Below, in pieces: positions 12,201 to 22,707 of a DNA stretch of 64,000 nt. Position numbers and translations under genes: made by a program. The stretch is from Oscheius sp. JU75 (lineage: Eukaryota; Nematoda; Chromadorea; Rhabditida; Rhabditidae). The stretch is taken from assembly GCA_037178855.1 (NCBI GenBank), contig JASJZC010000001.1, positions 186,001-250,000 on the forward strand, read 5' to 3'. The notes beneath the pieces were generated by a model, which was not told the DNA's origin, ran no database searches, and saw nothing but the letters and a program-made list of their open reading frames with translations. How positions within the stretch are numbered: position 1 is the stretch's first letter; each line of letters opens with the position of its first letter.

Positions 12201-12457
12201 GGGAGATTTATTTACCCATTTCAAGGACATTTTTCTTCACAATTAGAGGTACCTGTACTCTTAAAAACAAACAGTTTGCTACTTGGTGCTACAACAATAC
12301 GAAACGTAGTTATAAAAAAAATATCGGCTCATAATAGGGTGTGGAAGAGTTTTTTGGGGATGTGCATGTAACCGGGACAATAACGAATCAACTGGCTAGA
12401 TATTACAGGAGGAAAATGGATAAATCCCTAGCTTACTTCACCTAATAAATAGACAAA
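9201..12457. other. Gene-poor intergenic region
   Basis: Lies between the 5' end of the SH3 adaptor (promoter side at 9201 upward) and the 3' end of EDC4. Contains pyrimidine-rich tracts at 11213-11262 and a purine-rich one at 12118-12190. No conserved gene was recognised. A weak - strand exon-like segment at 10755-10930 (acceptor TTTCCAG, then about 55 codons to a stop) has no recognisable family or upstream partner exon. Confidence 0.5.
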
Positions 12458-14589
12458 TTACATGTGGAGATTGGGCTTGAGAAGAGCGAGAATCTGGTTG
12501 TGTTTCATGTTGGCAATTGTGCTCATCAGGCGAGCTTGAGACTTCAGACTGGCGTTTTTGGTCACGTTGACGAATTCTGGAAGTTAAAGTCACTCAAAAT
12601 TTAGAGAGACAGAGGCAGAGAGGAAGTTATGTTGTCTTACCAGAAAGATGACGAAGAAGATTAGCCAAGACCGTCTGTGAAGTGGCCATAACTTGCTGGT
12701 CATCTACACGGAGTTGGTCTAGGAGAGGAGTGAGATAGCTGGAAAATTTTCATAACCAAAAAGTTTGATAAGAACTACCGGAAACGAAGCTCGGTTTCGG
12801 AGTCGAGACGGAAAGCCAGTTGGGAGATGAGAGTGAGGAGACTGGTCTGTGGCAGACGGTACTTTGAGAAGTAGTCATCGGGGTCGACCTTCTTGCAGAC
12901 AAATTCGAGGGCGGTTTGATCTTCTTGAGTGAGGACCTGGAAAACGAAACTTGTTGAAGGTCAGGCATGTCTCTCTGTCTTTGTGTTTCTCTGTCTCTTT
13001 TCGTTTCTGACCAGATGTCTTTGAACAGAGTATGATTCTGGTGGGTAACAAAGTCAAAAAGAATCAAAAACCCACAGTATCAAAAGCCAATGGAATCTGA
13101 TTATTCTTGATCATTTGAAGAAGAGAGGAACGGTCAGCCGGTACACTGGAAGGGGCCGGTGTGGCAGAAGCCACAGCGGCCAACGTAGCCGAATGGAGAG
13201 CGCGAAACTGGGTCAGATACTGCTCCAGCCCCTGACGGAAGCTCTCATTGAGCTGCTTGAACAGTTGCCCGCAAATCCTATCCACTTGGGGCACTACAGC
13301 TTGGGTCATCTGCTCGCGCATCTTCTCTCCCAGTCGAGTCTGGACAGCCTCCATCGACTGCTTCTGGCTGTTCTGGACCAGAGATTCCATGCTCCTGTGA
13401 CTCTCGACCAGAGCGCTCTTGACTGCTTGAAGAGTCTCAGTCCGGCTGGTCTCGATCAGGTCGCTGACATTGGCCATGAGACGGTCCTCACGGAGCGAGA
13501 ACTCCTCCTTGAACTGTTGCAGCACGAGGAGAAGGTTCTCGTTTGTGGTGGATGCCTTGCGCTCACATTCGGCTCGCTCGACTTGGAAGGAAAGATTATC
13601 CAGTTTGGCTGAGAGTTCACTCAGTTTCAGTTCCATGTCTTCGCGATCCATTCGGTAGGAGCTCGTAGCTTCTTGGTGCGTCTCACTAGTAGAAGGAAGG
13701 TTCAGTTGGACGGTCCTGGAAATTTATGACTGTGACGGAGAGAGACAGGAAACAGAGAGTCAGAGATAGAGAGACAGAGTCATAGAGACAGAGATACAAT
13801 GAGACAAAGAGACAGAGATACAGAGATACGAGATAGAAAAAGAGAGACAGAAAGATAGACAGTTAGAGAAACGGAGAGATAGAGAGACAGGGAGACAGAG
13901 AGAAAGAAATACGGAGAGACAGAGAGGCAGAGAGTCAGAGACATAGAGACAGAGACAGTGTTTACGATATCCTCCAACTTACGGGATATTCTCCCTATCC
14001 TCGCTTTGCTCCGACTTTTCTTCTATCAGATCTCCAGCACACTTTTCCAAATGAACTTCCAACTCGACCATGCTTCTTGTCCCAAGGGCAATATACTTAA
14101 CTTCCACGTTATTGTTATCTTCCGATTCGTTGTCATTCGGGAACATTTCATCTGCAAAAATACGTTGCCTTCAAAAGGCTTCTTACCAGCTTCCACGTCC
14201 TTAGCCTCAAAGGGAAGAATATAATGAAGTGGACGGCAGAAAGTGATCTGAGTCAGGGACGAGAATTTCGGTGTGTCATCTTCGGAAAAGTCCAGCTCGA
14301 CACAGAATAAGTTCATTCCGTCCACGTCGAGAATATGAATATAGCGAAGTTGGGGATCGATGGAGATGGAAAAGCCGGCCGATTCGAGTTCGGATTCGAA
14401 ACGAAGAGAACCTGAGTTGGTTATTTCATTACGGTTGGAACTGTTATACATACCTAGGCACTTCCAGCCAACGCATTCGAACAGAGCCAGTCTGCGACCA
14501 CCGTCTCCAGCGGCGATACAGTGCTTCCAAAAACGGGCGTCATCTCTGAAAAGTTTACAGGTTGCAGAATTCCTGTCTCTGTCTCTAGG

Positions 14590-14627
<38 letters not shown>

Positions 14628-17012
14628 ATTCCCTTGTCCGTAGCTCTACACCCGGCACACTTTGACGCAATCTATATGGCCAAAAATGTGTTTTTCCGCC
14701 TTCACGATGTTCAGCATAGTTGTAGCCATGTCAATATACAAATTTACAGAACATCACAACGCTAAAAATCCACTTTCTGGACCCGAAAAAAAATATTATT
14801 GCTTTTATTAGCTTGGGCTCGCTTGCCCGTGTCGGAACCATATCATCTCACCGGGGTCAGATCCCTATATAGTTCGCCCCGCCACTTCAAGTCAGCTTTC
14901 GAGCTCAAGTGATCGCATGGGTGGTACCCTAAAACCCGCGTTTATCGCAGACCATGATCGTTGTAGAACGAGTCTAACGAAGTAGCTTCGAGAGTGGTCT
15001 ACGAAAAATGCGCATTTTGGAGAAAATAGGGCTCAGGCGCTCCCCTTTTTTCTACCAGTGTTTAGAAAACACTTTATAATAAAACGCTTTCTGTCCAAAT
15101 ATACTCACTTTCGCTCTAGGTTGTCCAAAAAGTGCAGATGAGAAATGGCCGTCTTGAGTCTCGGATTCCAATTGTGAGCAAACTTCATCTCGTTCTCGTT
15201 GATGACATAGAATGAGACGATTCCGGCATCTGTTCCCACAGCCAAGGCTGTAGAATCCGGTGAAATACAGGCTGCCGTGACACGATCTTCCATAGCCACA
15301 GTGAAAATCGATTCCTTGGACTCTGCCACCTTTTCGAACTCGACTGGCCCAGTTCCGTGACTCTCATTGATGGTCGATACGTTGATCACAGCCACTGTCT
15401 TGCCCTAAAGGTTCAGGATGGAAGCAAATTTAGAGAGTAGTACCTTGTAGAGAGTGAGCATGTGAACATTGTCTTCGGGGTCGTTCGGCAGCTCCGGATA
15501 GTACGGGCACCAGGAAATCCGTGGTTCTCCATCCTCGTCTGGGTTCCAGTTGATAACCTCGATGTACTTTTCACTAAAAAGGTGTGGATCTTTCTGTCTC
15601 TCTGTCTGTGTCCCCGTCTCGTCTCGTCTCTCTCTGTCAGTCTGTATTTCTCTCTCCATGTCCCTATGCCTCTCTGTCGCTCAATCTCTCTGTCTCTATC
15701 CCATTACACAGATGTCTTGCAATCTCTTCTACCGCGACAGGTAAAAGCGTATTCTTTCTTACAAACTAATAGTCTTCCGCTTCCCCGTAGGTTCAATAGA
15801 AACATTTTCAGTATGACTCAAAACAACGATCAAGCAGCTACTTGCTAATTACAGACAAGCACCCCTACAATTTTCACATGTGACTAGTCTCCGGACGTTA
15901 AAGTGTGCCGTTGAACACTATTGTAAGACAAGAAAGTTAGGATCTGGGCAAGGAGCTTGGTATTAAGGGGACTTTTGTAGATAGGACAGTTGACGGTTAC
16001 TGTCACGAAACAATGGACGGTCTAGACTATCTCCGCCAGGACTGTCTCTCTGTGTCCCTGTCCGTCTGTCTCTCTATCTCTTTGTCTTTCTGTCTTCCTG
16101 TTTCTCTGCCTCTCTCTCTCTCTCTCACTGTCTCTGTTTTATCAAAATGACTCACACTTCACAATTCTCCTGTACCTTGTAGACCACGAGATTACAGTGG
16201 TTATCTACTGCTGCCAGCAGGGGAACATGCACGGCAAATTGAAGATCTTTCGGGGTCGAGACGTTCTAAAATGTCGTATTTTTTGCTATAAGAACCCTTG
16301 CCTTGATCAGATGGCGCTGCTTGTTCTCCCTGTTGAAGATCCTGATAGCATCGCCCGTCTCCACAGCAAGATGGCATCCGATCAGAACATCGTGGTAGGT
16401 CAGCAGACGGGGCTTATGAGACTATAACTTTCTTTAACGGAACTATACAAAGAAAACCCACATCATTTTTGAACTCCGACAAGATTTTGGTGTGGACTCG
16501 TCCACTGTCTCTATCTCTCCTCTGATCCTCGCTCTCCACAGTAACCACGACATTCCGTCCATTCTCAAAATGGTACACTTCGTCAGAGCCGTCTAGTGTG
16601 CTGGAAATAGTGGTTTGTCTCTGTCTACTCTTTACTATTTCCCCATATAATAACACTATCTGAATGTTCGTTCGAACTGAATCCAAATTTTTTTTCAAAA
16701 TTTGAAATCTGATTGTTTACTATATTTTTTGTATGAAGTACCTTTCGTGTAGTTTTTTTTCTAGCTGGGTAAGAATAAACACGGAGTTAAGATAGAGAGA
16801 GAGAGATATAGTGAGTCAAGAAATGGTTTCAGTCCTCCGAATAAAGTTAAAGCATATTTCTGATTCCAGAGATTATTCTGGTAGGTGTCGCCCATTTGTA
16901 TATAGCCGAAGTCATAAAATAAAACTGTCATATGTCAATTTTTTAAACTTAAAACTCACTATTTCTCCACAATAGACGACGGCGACAACATACTGTTGGA
17001 GTTATCGCCCAT
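12458..17012 (-). CDS. EDC4 (enhancer of mRNA decapping 4, Ge-1/Hedls) scaffold
   Basis: P-body scaffold that links the decapping enzyme DCP2 to its activators. Coding order: 17012-16960, 16600-16462, 16421-16302, 16265-16156, 15573-15444, 15404-15109, 14545-14454, 14411-14187, 14151-13983, 13715-13076, 12936-12779, 12738-12641, 12576-12458; every junction is in frame, 782 residues. An N-terminal WD40-like region (about 18-330) includes the EDC4-type segments SWCPYYPELPND and RFWKHCIAAGDGG. A coiled-coil region (about 460-600) and a C-terminal helical domain (DQTALEFVCKKVDPDDYFSK onward) complete the EDC4 plan. Human EDC4 is about 1,400 residues; the long Ser-rich linker is nearly gone here. 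TTTTCCAG 15 bases before the ATG suggests trans-splicing. The intron 16266-16301 appears to use a GC donor. Intron 14546-15108 holds a dispersed repeat. Confidence 0.9.
13735..13960. repeat. Imperfect GACAGA/GAGACA microsatellite in an EDC4 intron
   Basis: About 220 bases of degenerate AGAGACAGAGAGACAG-type sequence fill most of the intron 13716-13982. Open frames through it encode only Ser/Leu/Val low-complexity runs and are not genes. Confidence 0.85.
14634..15086 (+). repeat. Dispersed ~450-bp repeat, copy 1
   Basis: Shares most of its length with 20416-20864 and the second half with 42920-43286. It begins CTTGTCCGTAGCTCTACACC and ends near ACACTTTATAATAAAA. It carries conserved landmarks CACCGGGGTCAGATCCCTAT and GATCGCATGGGTGGTACC, plus a foldable module at about 14945-15010. 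It is inserted antisense in an EDC4 intron and has no coding potential. Confidence 0.85.
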
Positions 17013-17469
17013 ACTTGGAATAAATACCTGGAAAATGTAGTTTCAAAAAAAAGGAACAAAGCAGAACTAAAGAAAAGCTTCGTCATCAATCAATAAGAGG
17101 GAAAGTGACCAGCGAAATCAGCAGAACATATAATCAATAATCGGCGCCAGCAGCGAACAGTCATAAACAAACAAAAAACATTCTAGGGGGGCGGTCATTT
17201 CAACTGGGAGGAAATCCAAAAAGCTATCGTAATCTCGTTCGCGGCGGGAGCTGAGGCTTCGCTTTGCGGCGGCGAGAGGCGTCACGTGAGCGGACCAACT
17301 ATTTCCCATTCGTGCTTTTCTTGCGAAAACAACGTTTTCGAATTAAAGTTTCAATTTTCTGGTTAGTTTCATTAAAATTTGTGTCACTCTGTCTCTCTGT
17401 CCCTGTCTCTCGCATAAATTCCCGAAACGCCCAATTCTCATTCTTTAGTTTCTTTACTGATTTTTCAGA
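17013..17469. promoter_or_regulatory. Divergent intergenic region between EDC4 and the zinc-finger gene
   Basis: 457 bases separate the two start codons, which point away from each other, so both promoters should lie here. A purine/pyrimidine-rich tract is at 17390-17412. Acceptors at both edges (TTTTTCAG before 17470, TTTTCCAG before 17012) are trans-splice candidates. No core promoter element is identified. Confidence 0.5.
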
Positions 17470-19668
17470 ATGACAATGGGAGAAGTTACCGCCCCTCACC
17501 CGGCCTTCGATTCCGACGATCTGATCTTTATGGGAGAGGAGAGAAGCCTGAAGGATCTGACGACGCCGAGCACGTCTTCCGGAGAAGTATTCTTCACTCT
17601 TTTTTTCCACCAATTTATTTTGATTTCAAAGTTCCGACTTTGAGAAGGCATTGAATCCTTGAAAACTTGAAGGAAATTAAACCATAGAAAATACAACAAA
17701 CTTGGGAACAATTAAACCAAAAAAGAAGCGTTCAAACTTGAGTAATTAAACCTACTAGGACAATTTGTGCCTGGGCTCTTACCAATTTCCATTCCGATTT
17801 CTTATTAAAACTTTTCAGAACTCCCGACTGAACTCATCGGACTCGTCTGATATCTACACAGGATGCTATCAGTCGATCAAGAGACCCAGGTAAGGAGATA
17901 TGTGAGAGACAGAGAGACAGAGACATGAAACAGTTTTAAGACTACTAGCATAGTAATAATGTTTCAGAATCGAAGAGACCCAGTCCACTTCCGGCTTCGA
18001 CTATCTCTTTGATGGACTGGATCTGCCTACTTCTGTAGTGCGAGTGCCTACGCATAATGCTGAGGATGAAGACACGTCTATAGAAGCGGATAGTGAAAAA
18101 GAAGACTGCCATGACTTTTACGGAGAGATTAAGTGGTGCGACGAGATCCTGGAGAAGGTTGGTTGGAGACATGGCTTGTCTTATGGCATATCTTTCAGTT
18201 TGAAGCACAACTAGAGAGGGAAAAGGACGAGGAACAGGATGCCACCATCAATGAGGCTATCAAACTCGTAGAAGAACATGATCAGGAACAGGAGCGGGAA
18301 CGAATTATGAAGAAGACGAGCCGGGACAAGCACAAGAACAAGATGAAGTTGCTCAGCCAGGCCAGCAAGGTACGGACTTCACGATAGTTGCCCATCCATA
18401 TCTCGTTTTTATAGGAAACCACCCTGTTCTGCTGTTTTATTTGTCATAAAGGTTTCGTCTCGGAAGATCATGTTCAGCAACATGTGAACAATGTGCATTT
18501 GCGAGAAGACAAGGTAGGTGAGGGACAGAAACAGACTGAGAGCAGAGAAATAAAGAGACATTGAGACAAAGAGATAGAGAATCAAAAAGTCAAAGAGACA
18601 TAGGCACAGAGAGACAGAAAGACATAGAGACATAGAGACATAGAGACAGAGATAGAGATACAGAGAAACAGAAACAGAGAGATATAGAGCCATATAGAAT
18701 CAGAGAAGCAGAGAGACAGTGAGACAGAGATAGAGAGAGAATATTTCGAAACTGAACCATCCTTTACAGAGATATCCATACAAATGCAAGAAGTGCCATA
18801 TGCGTTTCGCTCACATGCCAAATCTGTACAGACACCAGGCCACCCATTCCGGAACGATGTTCAAGTGTAACCAATGTCCTTACGAATTCAAGTAAGTTTG
18901 GACCTTTCTTCCTCGTATTATCCCTATATTTTAGAGCACAAGACACCCTGGACATTCACGTGGCCAGAGAGCATGCCAAGAAAGACCAGGAAGAGGTTGA
19001 GCAGGTGGAATGTGGGATCTGTAGGAAGGACTTCAACTCGGAGGCCGAGCTCAAGAGACACAGTTGGTACTGCAAGAACAAGGAGGACATTGCTTTGAAG
19101 AGGAAGCAGGCCAAGGAGGCCAAACTCGGAGTGAATGCTGTCAGCCCAGCTCTGTCAACGGGCTCGATGTCCTCTGTTTCGACGGGGGCCAGTACTGGAA
19201 GTGGCGGAAGACCGATCAAGGATAAGACATGTCCCTACTGTCTGGATCCTTTCGCCTCTATGCAATCGAGGAATCGACATATTGCTAATAAGCATCCGGA
19301 GAAGAAGAATGATGTGGAGACGACGACCGTTCAGTACTTCAAGATTGACTCGGTAAGGCAGACAGAGAGACAGAGGGACAGAAAGAGAATGAGACAAAGA
19401 TACAGAGGGACAGAGAGTCAGAGAGACTGACCACGCCTAATCACCAACATTCCAGCCCGACCTCCCGTATGCCTGTCTGATCTGCAGCAAGAGATTCGCC
19501 ACTTCGTCATCCCTCAATACCCACAAGAAAAGGATCCACGAGAAGAAGCTAGACCACGTTTGTGGTCAATGCGGCAAGGCCTATCCCCTCGGCAGTGAAC
19601 TTAGAAAACATCTGCGAAGAACACACAACGTGACAGAAGTGGAAGCGCAAGACATGACGTCGTTTTGA
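17470..19668 (+). CDS. C2H2 zinc-finger protein, seven fingers
   Basis: Probable DNA-binding nuclear protein; no orthologue recognised. Exons: 17470-17586, 17819-17889, 17968-18157, 18199-18369, 18415-18513, 18770-18891, 18935-19352, 19456-19668; all in frame, 466 residues. The acidic N-terminus (1-126) is followed by a charged, coiled-coil-prone stretch (127-183) rich in E, K and R. Fingers then start near residues 189 (CCFICHKGF), 221 (YKCKKCHMRF), 249 (FKCNQCPYEF), 290 (VECGICRKDF, ending C-terminally with YC, so C2HC), 363 (KTCPYCLDPF), 400 (YACLICSKRF) and 430 (HVCGQCGKAY). A Ser/Gly linker separates fingers 4 and 5. The ATG follows TTTTTCAG by one base, consistent with SL trans-splicing. 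Introns carry GACAGA tracts. Confidence 0.85.
17661..17752 (-). repeat. Three tandem degenerate SL1-like leader sequences
   Basis: On the - strand, segments 17752-17731, 17718-17697 and 17683-17661 each begin GGTTTAATT and continue with a form of CCCAAGTTTG. The middle one equals the local SL RNA leader (2410) over 20 bases except for a 2-base insertion. The first differs from canonical SL1 at two bases. Spacing is 34-35 bases. None is followed by a splice donor, Sm site or stem III, so these are not SL RNA genes. They lie antisense in an intron of the zinc-finger gene. Confidence 0.6.
18522..18740. repeat. Imperfect GAGACA microsatellite in a zinc-finger-gene intron
   Basis: Degenerate GAGACATAGAGACAGAG-type repeat fills most of intron 18514-18769. 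Confidence 0.85.
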
Positions 19669-19750
19669 AACACCACTGGGTTAATAGAGTTTGGAATATT
19701 TTATATTGTTTCACGGGTTGTTATCTACAAAATTGTGCATAAATAGTTCT

Positions 19751-21800
19751 TTACCAGAGAATCTTGTACGCGGAGTAATATTGATCTCCTGTGGCGCGAG
19801 TCTCGATACCGACGAGACGTTCTCGTCTTTTGCGACGGAGCCACACGAAGACGAGCCACATGAGAAGGGGAGAGAGGGTGCTGAAGGCGATGGGAATCAT
19901 CTGAACGAGTATGGTAGCCAAGGAACTCAGTTTCAGTCTCTATCTCTGCCACTGTCTCTGTCCTTACATATGCAGCTCCCACAACAGTTCTTAATGTCAT
20001 CTCCTCTTTCCAATCCATCAACTGTCCCGGTAAAATAATTGACAAGTAAAAAACGACAGTGAATGAGAAATGACACAACATCCAACGCCAAATGATATTA
20101 AGCACATCTAGGTTTTCGTCTATCTGATATCGGAGATTCACGTTGAACTGTAATCTGAAACAAGACCAACAATATAAGGGAGTTATAGAACCTTTTCCTC
20201 CATTTCAGATTGATCCTTCTCAAGAAAATGAAGAGGATGATGGCCAAAACTTCAAGAGTAAACCAAACTGTTGAGAAAAGCGTGTTCCAGTATGTCAGGT
20301 ACGCAGAGTTTGAACTACAGAATGGGACTTCCGTGTCCAGGCCGACTAATGTATGAAGCCAAAGGGCCCAGATAGATGGGAAGAGGATCTGAAATATTTT
20401 TTGTCTTTGTCTTCCCCTTGTCTGTAGCTCTGCACCCGGCACACTTTGACGCAATCTATATGGCCAAAAATGTGGTTTTTCGGCTTCACGATGTTCTGCA
20501 AATCCATGTCAAAATCTACTTCTTTACAGACCATCACCGGCCCCGAAAATGCTTTCTTGGACCCGGGAAAAGATTTTTCATTTTTGTATTGGGCTCGCTT
20601 GCCCGTGTCGGAACCATATCATCTCACCGGGGTCAGATCCCTATATAGTTCGTCCCGCCACTTCAAGTCAGCTTTCGAGCTCAAGTGATCGCATGGGTGG
20701 TACCCTAAAACCCGCGTTTATCGCAGACCATGATCGTTGTAGAACGAGTCTAACGAAGTAGCTTCGAGAGTGGTCTACGAAAAATGCGCATTTTGGAGAA
20801 AATAGGGCTCAGGCGCCCCCCTTTTTTTCTACCAGTGTTTAGAAAACACTTTATAATAAAACCCGCATATTTCCTAGACTATGTTCGTTGCAGAACGAGT
20901 CTAACGAAGTAGCTTCGAGAGTGATCTACGAAAAATACTGCGTTTGCAAAAATGACTCTTGGCTTATCGTCAGGACAGAGCTCTTGGAACCTTCTCTTAC
21001 TCGCGTCCATTTGTTTCTGCCGTGCTGGACCCATAAGAGAAAAAGTGTATTTCGCTCTGTCTCCTTATATCTCTGTGTGTCTTTGTCTCTCCCTGTTTCT
21101 CTGGCCTCTCAATCCCTCTTCCTGTCACTCACAGAGACTGCCACCAATGCAAATCCATAAGAAAACTTCGAGTTCTCATAGCTTCGCAGCTTCACAGTTG
21201 CGAAGAACCGTTCAATTACGATGGCGACCGTGAGACTGACCAGAGAGGCAAGGGCAGCATCGATGGGAACCTTCAAAATTTGCAAGCTTTGAAAATTTGT
21301 ACCTTCAGAAATACACAATAGATCCTAGGCACCATTATGCTACATGCATTAACAGCAGTGTGGAAGAGGTAGAGATGAAAGACCTCAAAAGATCCTGCCA
21401 CGTTTTTTGAAAGCCTTACCGACAGAGTCATAACAAAGAATCCGTGGGCAAAGTTACATCCTATCTGAGCCTTAATTAGAATCTGAAAAGTACTGGATCC
21501 TTTAGATAGTGTCGTGTGAAACCTTAATGTGTGGGGGGAGAAAAATCTTCCGAAAGACGTGTTTTAAAAAGAAGACATTCGTGGCCAGACAGAAAATGTT
21601 GATCACTGCTTGAGACCATAATATAATTCGAAAACCTGTGTGTTCCAGATAGTTTTGAGCCTGAACTGCCTAAATTTTGTGACCTCTCATGGAGACAGAG
21701 AGATATAGAGAAAGAGAGACAGAGAGACAGGCAAACAGAGTTTTGCTTTCCAATTAAGTACCGTACTTACTTCAGCACAACCACTTGTAGACTCCTCCAT
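19751..21800 (-). CDS. Seven-transmembrane chemoreceptor of the nematode Sra/Srab/Srb-like type
   Basis: Candidate G-protein-coupled chemosensory receptor. Coding order: 21800-21771, 21669-21523, 21482-21420, 21383-21303, 21270-21133, 20388-20192, 20154-19968, 19900-19751; all in frame, 330 residues, a usual length for nematode chemoreceptors. Hydrophobic segments include TM1 (LWSQAVINIFCLATNVFFL), one ending in VIERFFATVKLRSYE at the TM3 cytoplasmic edge, TM5 (FTLEVLAIILFIFLRR) and TM7 (IAFSTLSPLLMWLVFVWLRR). LRYQIDENL before TM6 resembles the RYQ-x-x-EN box of the Sra superfamily. Extracellular cysteines are present (CSSN). Introns are 32-40 bases except one of 744 bases that hosts a dispersed repeat. 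Two acceptors (GAG at 21384, GAAG at 21271) are unusual. Family level is inferred; subfamily uncertain. Confidence 0.8.
20416..20938 (+). repeat. Dispersed ~450-bp repeat, copy 2, with duplicated terminal module
   Basis: Near-identical to copy 1 from 20416 to about 20864. A second, diverged copy of the foldable module (GTTCGTTGCAGAACGAGTC, then TAACGAAGTAGCTTCG) follows at about 20870-20935. It is antisense in the chemoreceptor intron 20389-21132. Confidence 0.85.
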
Positions 21801-22631
21801 TCGGTGTGCACACTTGATTAACGAAAAATGCCGCTATTGCTGCCGGGTGTCGCTCCGGGATACGCCTTTTCCATTGAACGTTCGGGCTCTCTCACGGTAT
21901 TCACACATCACTGCATGAGTGTCCGACTCTTGTCTTGGAGATATAGAAAATAGGCTTTGAATAACAGGCAGAACTTCATCATAAAACCATAGAGGAAATG
22001 TCTCCCCGTCTCTCTATCTCTCTGTCTCTCTGCCTCTCCGTCTTTCTGTCACCCTATCCCCCACAGAGATGACGCAAAAAGAACAGTACCAGGACGCTGA
22101 TCCCCGATCCAGTACTCTTAGCAGTCAGCTCGAGCTCTCTCGGATACTGAAAGGTATCGATATCAAGCGCCGATCGCTGTCTCTTACTGACATGCGAGAT
22201 GTTGGCCGTCAGTTGGCGCATATCATTTTTTATCAATTCCTCTTGATGTAATAGAGGTAACAATTGTGCCCCCAGTGTCTCATTCCTGCTCCTTGAGCTG
22301 TTCGCCTGTCTTCTTAAGTTTCTGCTCTTTATTCCCACTTGATTTATACTGGTTTTTATGCCGGCCCAGCTATCCCGGGCGGCAGCGTTATTAATGTTTT
22401 GATAAACGACCGAAAGGGTCTCCTAAGACCTCATGGAGGGCAATAATGGGCACCCGATTGCGACCAGGACGTGACTTCTGGGAGAGGAAGCATATGGGAG
22501 AGAGTTTGGGAAGTTTCTGTCAACACAAAGTGGAGATTTAGGACATCCGGGGATACTGTAAGCTAGGAAAACTTAAAAACGATGAACGAGGCATTTCTAG
22601 CTGCTTCATAACAAGGCAAAAAATGTTGTCG

Positions 22632-22707
22632 CACTCGGGACTCGAACCCGCCTATAGGTTTGGATCGGTAGTCGACCCACTAACCGACAGAGTCATACGG
22701 GCAAGGT
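22632..22707 (-). repeat. Decayed tRNA-derived sequence
   Basis: On the - strand it reads GCCCGTATGACTCTGTCGG, then TTAGTGGGTCGACTACCGATC, then a good T arm GGGTTCGAGTCCCG and the tail ACAACATTTTTT. The acceptor ends do not pair. Same family as 50163-50241. Confidence 0.5.

Noticed and set aside
18409-18821. Long - strand open frames rich in Ser, Leu, Val and Cys
   Set aside because: They are translations of the GACAGA microsatellite in a zinc-finger-gene intron; similar frames occur at every such tract (12,000-12,230; 13,780-13,977; 61,118-61,589).
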